This document shows positions 1-9,783 of a DNA stretch of 64,000 bases, piece by piece (within the stretch, counting starts at the first letter, position 1; every line of letters starts with the position of its first letter). The DNA is taken from contig NZ_JAGIQA010000022.1 in the NCBI RefSeq assembly GCF_017814975.1, positions 62,001-126,000 on the forward strand, read 5' to 3'. The translations under genes were made by a program, and so were the position numbers. Below the pieces are notes generated by a model that saw only the letters and a list, made by a program, of their open reading frames with translations, had not been told where the DNA came from and ran no database searches. The stretch comes from Cupriavidus consociatus (GTDB taxonomy: Bacteria; Pseudomonadota; Gammaproteobacteria; Burkholderiales; Burkholderiaceae).

Positions 1-547
1 TTGCTTCAAATGGGGCTAGCCCTAGATCCTGTCGATCGCATAGCCAACAATGCAAGAGCAGGGCTGATGCCGTGTGTCAAAGAAACGCCCGACGCCGCAG
101 CTCGTGGCTAGCGTGCTCGCTCCAGCACAGGGCGCCTTCACTGGCTCACCGTACCCGCTCGGCCGCTCGTGCCCATCTGTTGACACAAGCGTTTCCGTAT
201 TCCGTCATCGCCGCCGCAATGTCGACGCCAGACTTGTAGCCAATTGTGCCTGGGCGCACGTCAGCCTGCCACGGTCCTCCCGATAGATCAATGCCGGCGA
301 AAGCTCGCTGCGCCTGCCGCTAGCGTAGAGCGGCGGGTTCCCGCTTCGTCGGCCAGGCGGTACAACCGCACCTTTCTGCTTACCAAGCTAGCTGCCGATG
401 GATGCAGTCAATAAGTAAAAACGCCGATCCTGGCATGCCAGCGTGGCAAGCACCTCATTGAAGGACTCATCTCTTCATCCCTAAAATTCCTGACATTGCA
501 GCCATGACTTTAGCTTCCGCGAAAGCCGCTGTTTATCAGGAGACGAC
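1..547. other. Intergenic region, no supported gene
   Basis: I see no gene with a convincing family here. A short minus-strand open stretch at about 290-145 (start not defined) has amino-acid content that looks protein-like, so it may be the tail of a decayed gene, but I do not recognise it. The last 20 bases hold the ribosome binding site (GGAG) of the next gene. Confidence 0.5.
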
Positions 548-1750
548 ATGAAGATTACGAAGGTTGAGATTTTCGATTGCGAAGTAAATCGCAAGGACCC
601 CTCCATGGCAAAGTTCAACCCCGTGCTGATCCGCGTCCATACGGATGAAGGAGTAAGCGGCATCGGCGAAGTGGGGCTGGCTTATGGCGCTGGCGCCAAA
701 GCAGCGGTCGGAATCGTTCGTGACTTCGCTCCCTTCATCATCGGCCAGGATCCGATGAAGGTCGAAGCCATCTGGGAACTCCTCTTCCGCACAACTTACT
801 GGGGTGCCGGTGGCGGCCCCGTCGTATATGGCGGTATCAGCGCGATCGATATCGCGTTGTGGGATATCCGCGGTCAAGTGATGGGGCAACCAATTTACCA
901 ACTTCTCGGTGGCAAGACGAACGACAACCTCCGTACCTATGCTAGCCAGTTGCAGTTTGGTTGGGGCGATGTGTACTCGCAGAACGTCTCCCCGGAGCAG
1001 TATGCGGTCAGCGCTCGGGCCGCGATGGCGGAAGGCTACGATTCCGTCAAGGTCGATCCGTTACAGATTGGTCCTGACGGCGTGAAAACAGGGGTCACCA
1101 AAATCAACCAAAAAAACTATGGCTTGCTGAGCCACGACGACGTGCAGATGGGTGTTGAGCGTATCGCTGCAATTCGCGAAGCCGTGGGACCGAACGTAGA
1201 CATCATCTGCGAAATCCACTCTCTGCTTGGAACAAACTCCGCCATTCAGTTCGCCAATGCGATAGAGCCCTACAACATCTTCTACTATGAGGAGCCGGTG
1301 AACCCACTGAACCCGAAGAACTTCCAGAAGATTGCGAGCAAGACGTCGATTCCGCTCGCTACCGGCGAGCGATCGTATACGCGGTGGGGCTACCGGGAAC
1401 TGTTGGAGAAGCACACTCTGGCCGTTGTACAGCCTGATCTCTGCTTAGTCGGCGGCATCACCGAGGGCAAGAAGATCTGCGACATGGCCAATGTCTACGA
1501 TGCCACCGTGCAAGTTCATATTTGCGGGGGACCTGTTTCGACCGCTGCCGCCCTGCATATTGAGGCCGTGATCCCGAATTTCGTGATTCATGAGCATCAC
1601 ACCTACGCATTGAAGTCCTGCGTGCGAGAGCTATGTGTGAATGACTATCAGCCAGAAAATGGTCGCTTCCAAGTTCCAGATGAGCCCGGCCTCGGTCAGA
1701 AGCTCAATGACGAGGTTGTGAAGGACTATCTCGCTTACACCATCGCGTAA
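548..1750 (+). CDS. Mandelate racemase/muconate lactonizing (enolase superfamily) protein, sugar-acid dehydratase-like
   Basis: A 400-residue enolase-superfamily enzyme, cytoplasmic and Mg-dependent, that would abstract a proton alpha to a carboxylate. The capping domain is residues 1-125 and the barrel is 130-380. Likely metal ligands are E222 (in CEIHS), E248 (in YYEEP) and E274 (in ATGER). H224, two residues after the first ligand, and H324 (in QVHICGGP) sit where galactonate-dehydratase-type members keep their catalytic histidines, so a sugar-acid dehydratase is more likely than a racemase. Using Glu rather than Asp as the first ligand is slightly unusual. GGAG lies 8 bases before the ATG. 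The adjacent Bug binding protein and decayed 2-hydroxyacid dehydrogenase suggest a small hydroxy-acid catabolic cluster. The substrate cannot be told from sequence. Confidence 0.88.
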   Translation: MKITKVEIFDCEVNRKDPSMAKFNPVLIRVHTDEGVSGIGEVGLAYGAGAKAAVGIVRDFAPFIIGQDPMKVEAIWELLFRTTYWGAGGGPVVYGGISAIDIALWDIRGQVMGQPIYQLLGGKTNDNLRTYASQLQFGWGDVYSQNVSPEQYAVSARAAMAEGYDSVKVDPLQIGPDGVKTGVTKINQKNYGLLSHDDVQMGVERIAAIREAVGPNVDIICEIHSLLGTNSAIQFANAIEPYNIFYYEEPVNPLNPKNFQKIASKTSIPLATGERSYTRWGYRELLEKHTLAVVQPDLCLVGGITEGKKICDMANVYDATVQVHICGGPVSTAAALHIEAVIPNFVIHEHHTYALKSCVRELCVNDYQPENGRFQVPDEPGLGQKLNDEVVKDYLAYTIA

Positions 1751-1943
1751 CTCCGTTAGCTATTTTCCTCTCCTCGAGCCGCTATACCGCGTTTCGAGGC
1801 AGGAAACGCCTACCTCTGAGAAGCGATGACGTCATGGGCATGAGTCTGTAGGGAGATTTGCTGCCTCCCTAAGATGCATGCTCCTTCACGACTCTAAAAA
1901 AATTAGCCCGAACTACCGCATCGCGGTAAACAGGAGACAAACC
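1751..1943. other. Gap between dehydratase and Bug protein genes
   Basis: No gene seen. The 193-base gap ends with GGAGA about 8 bases before the ATG at 1944, which supports that start over the upstream in-frame ATG at 1878. Confidence 0.5.
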
Positions 1944-2906
1944 ATGAAACCCTTCTTCTGCAAATTGGCGCTGCTGGCCCTGTACACGGCGCCACTTATC
2001 GCGCAGGCACAAGAATATCCCAACCGTCCCATTACTCTGATCGTTCCGTGGAATGCCGGGAGCAATACTGACGTCGTCATGCGCGCTGTCGCTGACGCGG
2101 CTAGTAAAAAGCTTGGCCAACCCTTTGTGATCGATAACAAGCCTGGAGTGACAGGCACGCTAGGACCGGGCATTATGGCCCTCAATGCAAAGCCAGATGG
2201 CTACACCATTGCCCAAGTCTCTGTCCCGCTGGTGAGGCAGCCTTTTCTGCAGAAGACCCGATGGGATCCGATAAAGGACTTCACCTACATCTCCAACCTG
2301 ATGGGCTATACCATGGGCGTCGTCGCCGGCGCTCAGACGCCCTTTAAGTCCTGGAACGACGTCGTCGCATTCGCCAGGACCCATCCCGATGAAGTATCCT
2401 ACGCCTCTTCCGGCCAGTACGGAACACCGCATCTTGCCATGGAGCAAATCAGCGCTCTCGCCAAGGTTCGGTTTAACCATGTGCCGTTCAAAGGTGGCCC
2501 GGAGGCCAATACCGCAGTAGCGGGTGGACACACCCAACTTCAGGCTAACTCCGCCAATTGGAAGCCACTTCTGGACTCAGGAAAAGCCAGATTGTTGGTC
2601 GTGTGGAGCCAGCAACGGAGCAAGCAGTGGCCTGAAGTCCCGACGCTGAAAGAGCTTGGCTACCCGCTGATATTTGAATCACCGTTGGGAATCGCTGGCC
2701 CCAAAGGCATGGATCCCAAGATCGTCACCAAACTGGATGTAGCCTTCCGCGCCGCCATGGACACGCCGGAAGTGAAACGCGTCATGGATGATTTTGCCAT
2801 GTTCCCGAACTACAAAGGCCCTGAAGAATATCGCCAGTTTATGGTTGAACAGCAAAAGCAAGAAAAGAGGCAGCTAGAGAAGATGGGCATCCCGATCGTG
2901 AAATGA
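1944..2906 (+). CDS. Bug-family (TctC-like) tripartite tricarboxylate transporter solute-binding protein
   Basis: A 320-residue periplasmic binding protein of the Bug/TctC family, greatly expanded in Burkholderiaceae. A signal peptide ends at AQA before EYPNRP. The mature start YPNRPITLIVPWNAGSNTD is the typical first strand and ligand loop, and the second loop is near SYASSGQYGTPHLAM. The start at 1944 is chosen because a Shine-Dalgarno sequence precedes it and the signal peptide begins directly; an ATG at 1878 would add 22 unlikely residues. No TctA/TctB membrane genes are nearby, which is usual for orphan Bug proteins. It probably binds a carboxylate related to the substrate of the neighbouring dehydratase. 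Confidence 0.9.
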   Translation: MKPFFCKLALLALYTAPLIAQAQEYPNRPITLIVPWNAGSNTDVVMRAVADAASKKLGQPFVIDNKPGVTGTLGPGIMALNAKPDGYTIAQVSVPLVRQPFLQKTRWDPIKDFTYISNLMGYTMGVVAGAQTPFKSWNDVVAFARTHPDEVSYASSGQYGTPHLAMEQISALAKVRFNHVPFKGGPEANTAVAGGHTQLQANSANWKPLLDSGKARLLVVWSQQRSKQWPEVPTLKELGYPLIFESPLGIAGPKGMDPKIVTKLDVAFRAAMDTPEVKRVMDDFAMFPNYKGPEEYRQFMVEQQKQEKRQLEKMGIPIVK

Positions 2907-2936
2907 CCACATGGCTGCTAACTGACCCGCGGCCGT

Positions 2937-2961
2937 TGAACGGTGACATTGTCGCCGTTCA
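2937..2961. terminator. Hairpin between convergent genes
   Basis: An 11-base stem (TGAACGGTGAC / GTCGCCGTTCA, one non-Watson-Crick pair) with a 3-base loop lies 30 bases after the Bug protein stop and before the decayed minus-strand gene. No T-run follows, so termination activity is a guess. Confidence 0.35.
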
Positions 2962-2982
2962 CCCACCCCAGGTGAGCCCACC

Positions 2983-3452
2983 TTAACTTCGGCGAACCAG
3001 CTTATCGCCACTCGCGAGCCTGCGCAAATTGTCTACGACGATATCTCTGATGTTGGCGGGAACCAGGTCTGACACTAAGCCCGCGACATGAGGAGTGATG
3101 ATCAGATTTGGTGCCGACCAGAATGAGTCGTCCGCCGGCAGTGGCTCCACATACGTGACAATCTACTCCGGCTCCTGCCAACTTTCCGGACTGAAGCGCG
3201 CCCCCCCAGATCAGCCTGATTGACGACATTTCCCTGGCCACATTGATGAACAACACATCGTGCTTGCACTGGGAGAACGCATCCCGATCGAACATGCCGA
3301 CCGTCTCGGGAGTCGATGGAACCGCCGCAACAACGATATCAGCGCGCGCGACTGCCTTGTAGAGGTCCGCGGATTCCACCATTTCGTCGACGTGTAGCTA
3401 GCGCCTCCGCTACCAGCGATCTCGCCAAATTCCCCAGGTAAGCCACTTTCAT
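2983..3452 (-). pseudogene. D-2-hydroxyacid dehydrogenase, decayed
   Basis: The minus strand still reads as a NAD-dependent 2-hydroxyacid dehydrogenase in pieces. A start MKVAYLGNLARSL lies at 3452. The middle part reads ADIVVAAVPSTPETVGMFDRDAF and LQSGKLAGAGVD. The C-terminus reads PNLIITPHVAGLVSDLVP and then NIRDIVVDNLRRLASGDKLVRR in other frames, ending at a stop at 2983-2985. Several frameshifts and a large deletion in the N-terminal half (about 470 bases remain, where an intact gene needs about 950) rule out function. It is convergent with the dehydratase and Bug genes, with which it probably once formed a pathway. Confidence 0.75.
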
Positions 3453-3885
3453 ATTGATTTTCCCACCCATCATCCTGCTACATTGCCGTGGAGACACCAC
3501 GGAATCACCGCTGCACGCGTTTCTCCACAGATTCTAACGACATGACATCGTTTGTCGCTAAATCCACCAATGGAATAATAACGCACCGCGCGGTGCATTT
3601 AGTCTAGCTCCTTCGACTGCGGGTGTTCTATTCGGTTTCGCCCCAAAGATTGGTGAATATCTGTTCAGTCACCTGTGAGCGAAGTTCAAAAACCATGCGG
3701 GATGCCCGTGGCTGCATTGCTTCTGCAGGAGCATAAAAGAAAGAATTTCTTTATATTCAATAAAGATCATCTTGTTTGCCGATCATGAACTCTTTCGCGA
3801 CACTCTTTTTCTCCTTACCTTCCGTTTGTGAGGGTGCGCACGACTCGGAGCATGCTGTCAAAGAGGCTCATTTTCCGGCTCGGCA
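3453..3885. promoter_or_regulatory. Gene-free stretch with a perfect 14-bp palindrome
   Basis: No gene is supported. GCACCGC/GCGGTGC at 3583-3596 is a perfect palindrome in AT-rich surroundings, 131 bases upstream of the decayed dehydrogenase start; it could be a relict operator. The stretch at 3735-3775 is AT-rich and may have held a promoter. Confidence 0.35.
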
Positions 3886-4200
3886 GCGGAGATGAAGATT
3901 CGGATAGAGGCGAGGTGTTCAACGGACAACCGTCTCGCTCCATCGCTTCGATGGCGGACGAAGCTACCTGGTTGGCGAGGGAAGCAGCCGCTGGCGCTTG
4001 GCTCGACATCAACGGAGTCCGGCACATCGCCCTGCAGGCAAGGCGCGACGCATACAGCCGGGCCACGGCTTCCTGTCGGAAGGCCCCGACTTCGCACATC
4101 AACGACAAGAGGAATGCACGTGACGTACTACGGAAAGATCGAAGCAGGCGCGGAGCGCGAGGCCGCCACCGAGGGGAGCAAGTTGCATGCTGGCCAGGCG
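3886..4200 (+). pseudogene. Biotin carboxylase N-terminal fragment, decayed
   Basis: This stretch aligns in order with residues about 26-85 of the intact pyruvate carboxylase that starts 240 bases downstream. AEMKIRIEARCSTDNR matches AEMNIRTVAIYSKEDR codon for codon. Next comes DEATWLAREAAAGAWLDI, matching the DESYLVGEGKKPLAAYLDI region, and then, after frameshifts, a PGHGFLSEGPDFA-like run matching HPGYGFLSENPEFA. Frameshifts between these blocks and the loss of everything after about residue 110 show it is dead. The DEATWL block looks closer to acetyl/propionyl-CoA carboxylase subunits than to a recent copy of the neighbour, so it may be a diverged paralogue. Confidence 0.7.
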
Positions 4201-4440
4201 CTCGGCGAGAACGGCACTCGCACCGACTCGCTTCCACGGCGGTCACATTGGGCATGGGCAGTCGCAAAGGGTCACCATGACTGGATGGATTCGCACACTC
4301 CATTTTCGCTCCACGAATAGCAGTTCGTTCAGGTTAGCGCACTAACGGGCGGAAGCTCCGGTGCCCGCCCATAGCGTCGCCTGCCCACCTCCCGACCTTG
4401 CCGTGCCGCTTGCGTATGGCCGATTCTCTTTTTTCGCCAC
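4201..4440. other. Leader of pyruvate carboxylase gene
   Basis: No gene seen. No clear Shine-Dalgarno sequence precedes the ATG at 4441 (the preceding bases are CTCTTTTTTCGCCAC), so translation may be weak or start by another route. Confidence 0.4.
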
Positions 4441-7400
4441 ATGAATTACACCCCAATCAAATCCCTGCTGATTGCCAACCGCTCCGAGATCGCGATCCGC
4501 GTGATGCGCGCCGCGGCCGAGATGAATATCCGGACGGTGGCGATCTATTCGAAGGAAGACCGCCTGGCGCTCCATCGCTTCAAGTCGGACGAAAGCTACC
4601 TGGTTGGCGAGGGCAAGAAGCCGTTGGCGGCCTACCTCGACATCGACGACATCCTGCGCATCGCGCGGCAGGCCAAGGTGGATGCCATCCACCCGGGCTA
4701 TGGCTTTCTCTCGGAGAACCCGGAATTCGCGCAAGCCGTGATGGACGCCGGGATCCGCTGGATCGGTCCGTCGCCGGAGGTCATGCGCAAACTGGGCAAC
4801 AAGGTGACGGCGCGCAATGCGGCGATCGAGGCTGGTGTGCCGGTGATGCCCGCGACCGATCCGCTGCCCGCCGACCTCGAGGAGTGCAAGAGCCTGGCGG
4901 CCGGCATCGGCTATCCGCTGATGCTCAAGGCAAGCTGGGGCGGAGGCGGGCGCGGCATGCGCGTGCTGGAGAACGAGCAGGACCTCGAGATATTGCTGCC
5001 GTCCGCGCGACGCGAGGCCTTGTCGGCGTTCGGCAATGACGAGGTGTATGTCGAGAAACTGGTGCGCAATGCGCGCCACGTCGAAGTGCAGGCGCTGGGC
5101 GATACGCACGGCAATCTGGTGCACCTGTACGAACGCGACTGTACCGTGCAGCGGCGCAACCAGAAGGTGGTGGAGCGCGCGCCGGCGCCTTATCTGGACG
5201 ATGCCGGCCGCGCAGCACTGTGCGATGCGGCGATGCGGCTGATGCGCGCGGTTGGCTACACGCATGCCGGCACGATCGAGTTCTTGATGGACGCGGACTC
5301 GGGCCAGTTCTATTTCATCGAAGTCAACCCGCGCATTCAGGTCGAGCACACGGTTACCGAGATGGTCACGGGTGTCGATATCGTCAAGGCGCAGATCCGC
5401 ATCACTGAGGGCGGCCATATCGGCATGACCGAGAACACGCGCGATGCAGATGGCAAGATTGTCATGCGCGCCGCCGGCGTGCCGGAGCAGACGGGGATCT
5501 CGCTGAACGGGCATGCCCTGCAATGCCGGATCACGACCGAGGACCCCGAGAACGGCTTCTTGCCGGACTATGGTCGGCTCTCCGCCTACCGTAGCGCCGC
5601 GGGCTTTGGCGTGCGCCTGGACGCCGGTACGGCCTACGGTGGTGCCGTGATTACGCCGTACTACGATTCGCTGCTGGTGAAGGTCACCACCTGGGCGCCG
5701 ACCGCCCCCGAGTCGATCCGGCGCATGGACCGTGCACTGCGCGAATTCCGCATTCGGGGCGTGGCGTCCAACCTGCAGTTCCTTGAGAACGTCATCAACC
5801 ATCAGGCCTTCCGGTCCGGCGAAGTCACCACGCGCTTTATCGACAAGACGCCGGAACTGCTGGCCTTCACCAAGCGGCAGGACCGTGCCACCAAGCTCCT
5901 GCGCTATCTCGGTGATGTGTGCGTCAACGGGCATCCGGAAATCAACGGCCGCTCGTTGCCTCCGCTGCCGTTGCCCAGCCCGGTACTGCCCAAGGTGGAT
6001 ACTGCCGGCGAGCTTCGGACCGGCACGCGCGACCTGTTGCGCGAACTCGGCGCGCAGAAGTTCTCCCGCTGGATGCTGGAGCAGAAGCGGGTGCTGCTGA
6101 CCGACACGACCATGCGCGATGCGCACCAGTCGCTGTTCGCCACGCGCATGCGCACTGCGGACATGCTGCCGATCGCGCCGTTCTATGCCCGCGAACTGAC
6201 ACAACTGTTCTCGATGGAGTGCTGGGGCGGGGCGACGTTCGACGTGGCACTGCGCTTCCTGAAGGAAGACCCGTGGCAGCGCCTTGAGCAACTGCGCGAG
6301 CGGGTGCCCAACATCCTGTTCCAGATGCTGCTGCGCGGCTCGAATGCGGTCGGCTACACCAACTACGCGGACAATGTGGTGAAGTTCTTCGTCCGCCAGG
6401 CCGCCAGCGCGGGGGTGGACGTGTTCCGCGTGTTCGATTCGCTGAACTGGGTGCGCAATATGCGCGTGGCCATCGATGCCGTGGGCGAGAGCGGCGCGCT
6501 GTGCGAAGGCGCGATCTGCTACACCGGGGACATTTTCGACAGCTCCCGTCCCAAGTACGACCTGAAGTACTACGTCGGGATCGCGCGCGAGCTGCAGGCT
6601 GCAGGTGTGCACGTGCTGGGCATCAAGGACATGGCGGGGATCTGCCGTCCGCAAGCGGCCGCCGCGCTCGTGAAGGCGCTCAAGGAAGAGACGGGCCTTC
6701 CCGTGCATTTCCACACCCACGACACCAGCGGCATTTCGGCCGCCTCCGCGCTCGCCGCCATCGGTGCCGGCTGCGATGCGGTCGATGGTGCGCTCGATGC
6801 GATGAGCGGGCTCACCTCGCAACCGAACCTGTCAAGCATCGCGGCGGCACTGGCCGGCAGCGAGCGCGACCCCGGACTCAGCCTGGACCGCCTGCACGAG
6901 GCGTCGATGTACTGGGAGGGCGTGCGTCGCTACTACGCACCGTTCGAATCGGAGATCCGCGCCGGCACGGCCGATGTCTTCCGCCACGAAATGCCCGGTG
7001 GCCAGTACACGAACCTGCGCGAGCAGGCGCGCTCGCTCGGTATCGAGCATCGCTGGACCGAGGTGTCGCGCGCATATGCCGATGTCAACGAAATGTTCGG
7101 CGACATCGTGAAGGTCACGCCGACGTCCAAGGTGGTTGGCGACATGGCACTGATGATAGTGGCCAACGATATGAACGCAGCCGATGTCTGCGATCCGGCC
7201 AAGGAGATTGCCTTTCCCGAATCAGTGGTGTCGCTGTTCAAGGGCGAACTCGGCTTCCCGCCTGACGGTTTCCCTGCGGAACTCTCGCGCAAGGTCGTGC
7301 GCGGCGAGCCGCCCGCGCCCTACCGGCCCGGCGACCAGATCCCGGCAGTTGACCTCGACGCGGCGCGCGCCGAGGCCGAAGCGGTGTGCGAACAATCGAT

Positions 7401-7950
7401 CGACGACCGGCAACTCGCCTCCTACCTGATGTACCCCAAGCAGGCGATCGCCTACCACGCACACGTGCGGACATTCAGCGATACATCGGCTTTGCCGACG
7501 CCGGCCTTCCTGTATGGACTGCAACCGCAGGAAGAGGTCGCCATCGACATCGCGGCGGGCAAGACTTTGATGGTTTCCCTGCAGGGGACGCATCCAGATG
7601 CCGAGGAGGGTAACATCAAGGTCCAGTTCGAGCTGAACGGGCAATCCCGCACGGCGCTGATCGAGCAGCGCAGCGCGGCGCAAGCCGGTCCGACACGTCA
7701 GAGCCGGACCGTTGCCGATCCCGATAATCCGCTGCATATCGCCGCGCCGATGCCAGGGTCGATCGTGACCGTGGCAGTCCAGCCGGGGCAGAAAGTCGCG
7801 GCTGGCACGACGCTGCTGGCGCTGGAGGCGATGAAGATGGAAACTCACATCCCGGCCGACTGCGATTGCGAGATCGTCGCAGTACACGTGAAGGTAGGAG
7901 AGCGGGTCTCGGCAAAAGACCTGTTGATTGAGTTGAAGAATGTAAGCTGA
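4441..7950 (+). CDS. pyc: Pyruvate carboxylase
   Basis: A 1169-residue single-chain pyruvate carboxylase, which makes oxaloacetate from pyruvate, bicarbonate and ATP (anaplerosis, cytoplasm). The biotin carboxylase and ATP-grasp part covers residues 1-450, with the glycine-rich loop KASWGGGGRGM from K163 and EVNPRIQVEHTVTE later. The carboxyltransferase domain covers about 550-830: LLTDTTMRDAHQSLF at 552-566, the metal-binding HFHTHD at 756-761, and the carboxylated lysine K729 in GIKDMAG. A conserved C-terminal carboxylase domain follows, then a biotinyl domain with EAMKMET and biotin-lysine K1132. All key residues are present and the length is standard. Unusually, it lies on what looks like an accessory replicon, just after a decayed biotin-carboxylase fragment. 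Confidence 0.96.
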   Translation: MNYTPIKSLLIANRSEIAIRVMRAAAEMNIRTVAIYSKEDRLALHRFKSDESYLVGEGKKPLAAYLDIDDILRIARQAKVDAIHPGYGFLSENPEFAQAVMDAGIRWIGPSPEVMRKLGNKVTARNAAIEAGVPVMPATDPLPADLEECKSLAAGIGYPLMLKASWGGGGRGMRVLENEQDLEILLPSARREALSAFGNDEVYVEKLVRNARHVEVQALGDTHGNLVHLYERDCTVQRRNQKVVERAPAPYLDDAGRAALCDAAMRLMRAVGYTHAGTIEFLMDADSGQFYFIEVNPRIQVEHTVTEMVTGVDIVKAQIRITEGGHIGMTENTRDADGKIVMRAAGVPEQTGISLNGHALQCRITTEDPENGFLPDYGRLSAYRSAAGFGVRLDAGTAYGGAVITPYYDSLLVKVTTWAPTAPESIRRMDRALREFRIRGVASNLQFLENVINHQAFRSGEVTTRFIDKTPELLAFTKRQDRATKLLRYLGDVCVNGHPEINGRSLPPLPLPSPVLPKVDTAGELRTGTRDLLRELGAQKFSRWMLEQKRVLLTDTTMRDAHQSLFATRMRTADMLPIAPFYARELTQLFSMECWGGATFDVALRFLKEDPWQRLEQLRERVPNILFQMLLRGSNAVGYTNYADNVVKFFVRQAASAGVDVFRVFDSLNWVRNMRVAIDAVGESGALCEGAICYTGDIFDSSRPKYDLKYYVGIARELQAAGVHVLGIKDMAGICRPQAAAALVKALKEETGLPVHFHTHDTSGISAASALAAIGAGCDAVDGALDAMSGLTSQPNLSSIAAALAGSERDPGLSLDRLHEASMYWEGVRRYYAPFESEIRAGTADVFRHEMPGGQYTNLREQARSLGIEHRWTEVSRAYADVNEMFGDIVKVTPTSKVVGDMALMIVANDMNAADVCDPAKEIAFPESVVSLFKGELGFPPDGFPAELSRKVVRGEPPAPYRPGDQIPAVDLDAARAEAEAVCEQSIDDRQLASYLMYPKQAIAYHAHVRTFSDTSALPTPAFLYGLQPQEEVAIDIAAGKTLMVSLQGTHPDAEEGNIKVQFELNGQSRTALIEQRSAAQAGPTRQSRTVADPDNPLHIAAPMPGSIVTVAVQPGQKVAAGTTLLALEAMKMETHIPADCDCEIVAVHVKVGERVSAKDLLIELKNVS

Positions 7951-8347
7951 GCTGCAGGCGGCGAACACGAGGGCTCCTCTTGGCAGCTCTTGGCCCCTGC
8001 CGGCTGATTCTCCATCGTCCCCATTGACGAGACGCAGCACAGCAGAGAGGAATGGGGCGCGTGGTTCGGAGACCTCCTAATCTCACGCCCCGTGGCTCCG
8101 CGCTAGCATCGGGGTGCTATGGCGCAGTATGCTCTCGCTGCGCCGACTTTCCCTCTGTCCTTAGCCAATCTCTAGGTTGGTAGGCTTACCTCGTCGCACA
8201 TCATCTTTGGACGGCCGCGTTCCGGCGTCAGAGCAAAGTCTGAGTCGCCTTCGATGAAGCCCGCCGCCGACCTAGCCGGTTTGATGGCACTCGATTCGCG
8301 CGATTCCAGATGGCCTGAGTCAGGCCCCCGGGGATTGCTAGTGCGGA
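7951..8347. other. Intergenic region between convergent genes
   Basis: No gene, repeat or convincing terminator recognised in these 397 bases. Confidence 0.45.
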
Positions 8348-9139
8348 TCAATCCTTCGCCAACTGCTTGCCAGTTTGGTCGCCGGTAATCCAACCCCAGC
8401 GGGCGAAGATTGCCGCACCCGCTTTGGAACGCAGGAAATCAACGAACTGTCGGGAAGACGGATTCGCTTCCCCGCGTTTGGTCACGGCGACGCCCGTATC
8501 GCGGTAGATTGCATAGCGCGGCTCGATTGGGACAGTCTCGGCAAGCGACGGATTCGAGACCTGCCAGATATTCCAGATGAGCCATGCGTCGATCTCGGGC
8601 TGCGCAATCCAACTCTGCCGGGCAATCGCGCTATTACCTGCGTAGCTCACGATATTGCGACGCAACGCTGCGACCGTGCGGATCTCGCCAAGGCGGCCTG
8701 CCACGTCTTCCCACACACCGTTCTGTCCCGCGCCATTGACGACCAGGACTTTCACACCAGGCTTAAGCAAGTCCGCCAAGCCGCGGATTTGGCGCGGATT
8801 ACCGGGGCGGACGAGGATCGCCATCGGACGCAGGTACAAAGGTTCTGGCGACTGTTGCGTTAGTTGGTCGCCCATCGCCACGACAAAGTCTGACATCATC
8901 GTCTCCGAACCGCTGAAGATTAGGTCAGCGTCGGCGCGCGCATGCTCAATCCAAGATGGCGTCGGTCCAGCCGTGACTTCGACGTGTGTACCGCTCCGTT
9001 TTTCGAAAGCCCCGGCAGCCTCCCTCATCGCTGGAGCGGGACCACCGGGGCCATAGACATGCAGCACGGATTGGGAGAACGCATTCAGCGATGAGGCGGA
9101 CAATGCCAGGACGGCAACGGTTCGCAAGATGGTCTTCAT
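8348..9139 (-). CDS. Periplasmic extracellular solute-binding protein, ModA-like fold
   Basis: A 263-residue secreted binding protein. The signal peptide MKTILRTVAVLALSASSLNAFSQ is followed by LHVYGPGGPAPAMREAAGAFEKRSG, the first strand and helix of the molybdate/sulfate-type binding family (SBP_bac_11 group). DLIFSGSETMM and SYAGNSAIARQSW lie where ligand loops are expected. AGGAG precedes the start by 10 bases. No permease or ATPase gene accompanies it, so the ligand is unknown; molybdate is only one option. It is alone on the minus strand between convergent and divergent neighbours. Confidence 0.8.
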   Translation of the reverse strand: MKTILRTVAVLALSASSLNAFSQSVLHVYGPGGPAPAMREAAGAFEKRSGTHVEVTAGPTPSWIEHARADADLIFSGSETMMSDFVVAMGDQLTQQSPEPLYLRPMAILVRPGNPRQIRGLADLLKPGVKVLVVNGAGQNGVWEDVAGRLGEIRTVAALRRNIVSYAGNSAIARQSWIAQPEIDAWLIWNIWQVSNPSLAETVPIEPRYAIYRDTGVAVTKRGEANPSSRQFVDFLRSKAGAAIFARWGWITGDQTGKQLAKD

Positions 9140-9783
9140 GGAAGGGGGGCTCCTATAGGGTTGAACCGATTCGGCGAGACGGCGTTATGTCCTGCTAGCA
9201 AGGTGCCTCATCATTTGCGTCATGCCGACTGCGTCACAAAGAGAATGCTCTGAATGGGCCAGTTGCGGCTCCGGACCAACGGCGCGCGGTTTCCCCAGCG
9301 CGCATGAGGATGATGTCCACGACCTGTCGCAAGAAGCGCATTGCTGGATGAGCTTCCCGGTCGCTCCTTCTGCCGTCATCCTCATAGGGTAGGGGCCAAC
9401 AGAAGGCGTCGTGTGGATGTCTGCAGAATGGATTGATCGTGGCACGCTCGGCAGAATTATTCGTTGCTACACCCGCCTATCGCAACGAAGATTAACTACC
9501 ATGCCGTCAAAGAAAATCTTGCTGATCAGCCTTTGTCAAGACGGGCCGAGCCCCTGCCCAATTGGCAAAACGGCCGAGCCTGCATCATTTTTGTCGGATT
9601 GCCTTTCCACGCGCCTCTGCCTCGCCCGCCTTTGCGCACCAGCGTCAACCTCGTCTCCCACGTCTAAGCTCCATCTCCATGATGGGACCCGCGTTGGAGG
9701 CGTAGGTATCATCGCGGAAGCTTTCGCCATCCATCAGTTAGCGGCGATAATCGTTCCAACTAATATCGAGAGGCGCAAACAGC
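9140..9783. other. Intergenic region, 644 bases
   Basis: No supported gene. Open frames on both strands here have no recognisable family and lack good start sites. GAGAGG about 10 bases before the ATG at 9784 is the ribosome binding site of the next gene. Confidence 0.45.

Noticed and set aside
4342-6822. Minus-strand open frame of 826 codons
   Set aside because: It is antisense to pyruvate carboxylase, His/Arg-rich, with no family pattern; a mirror effect of high-GC codons.
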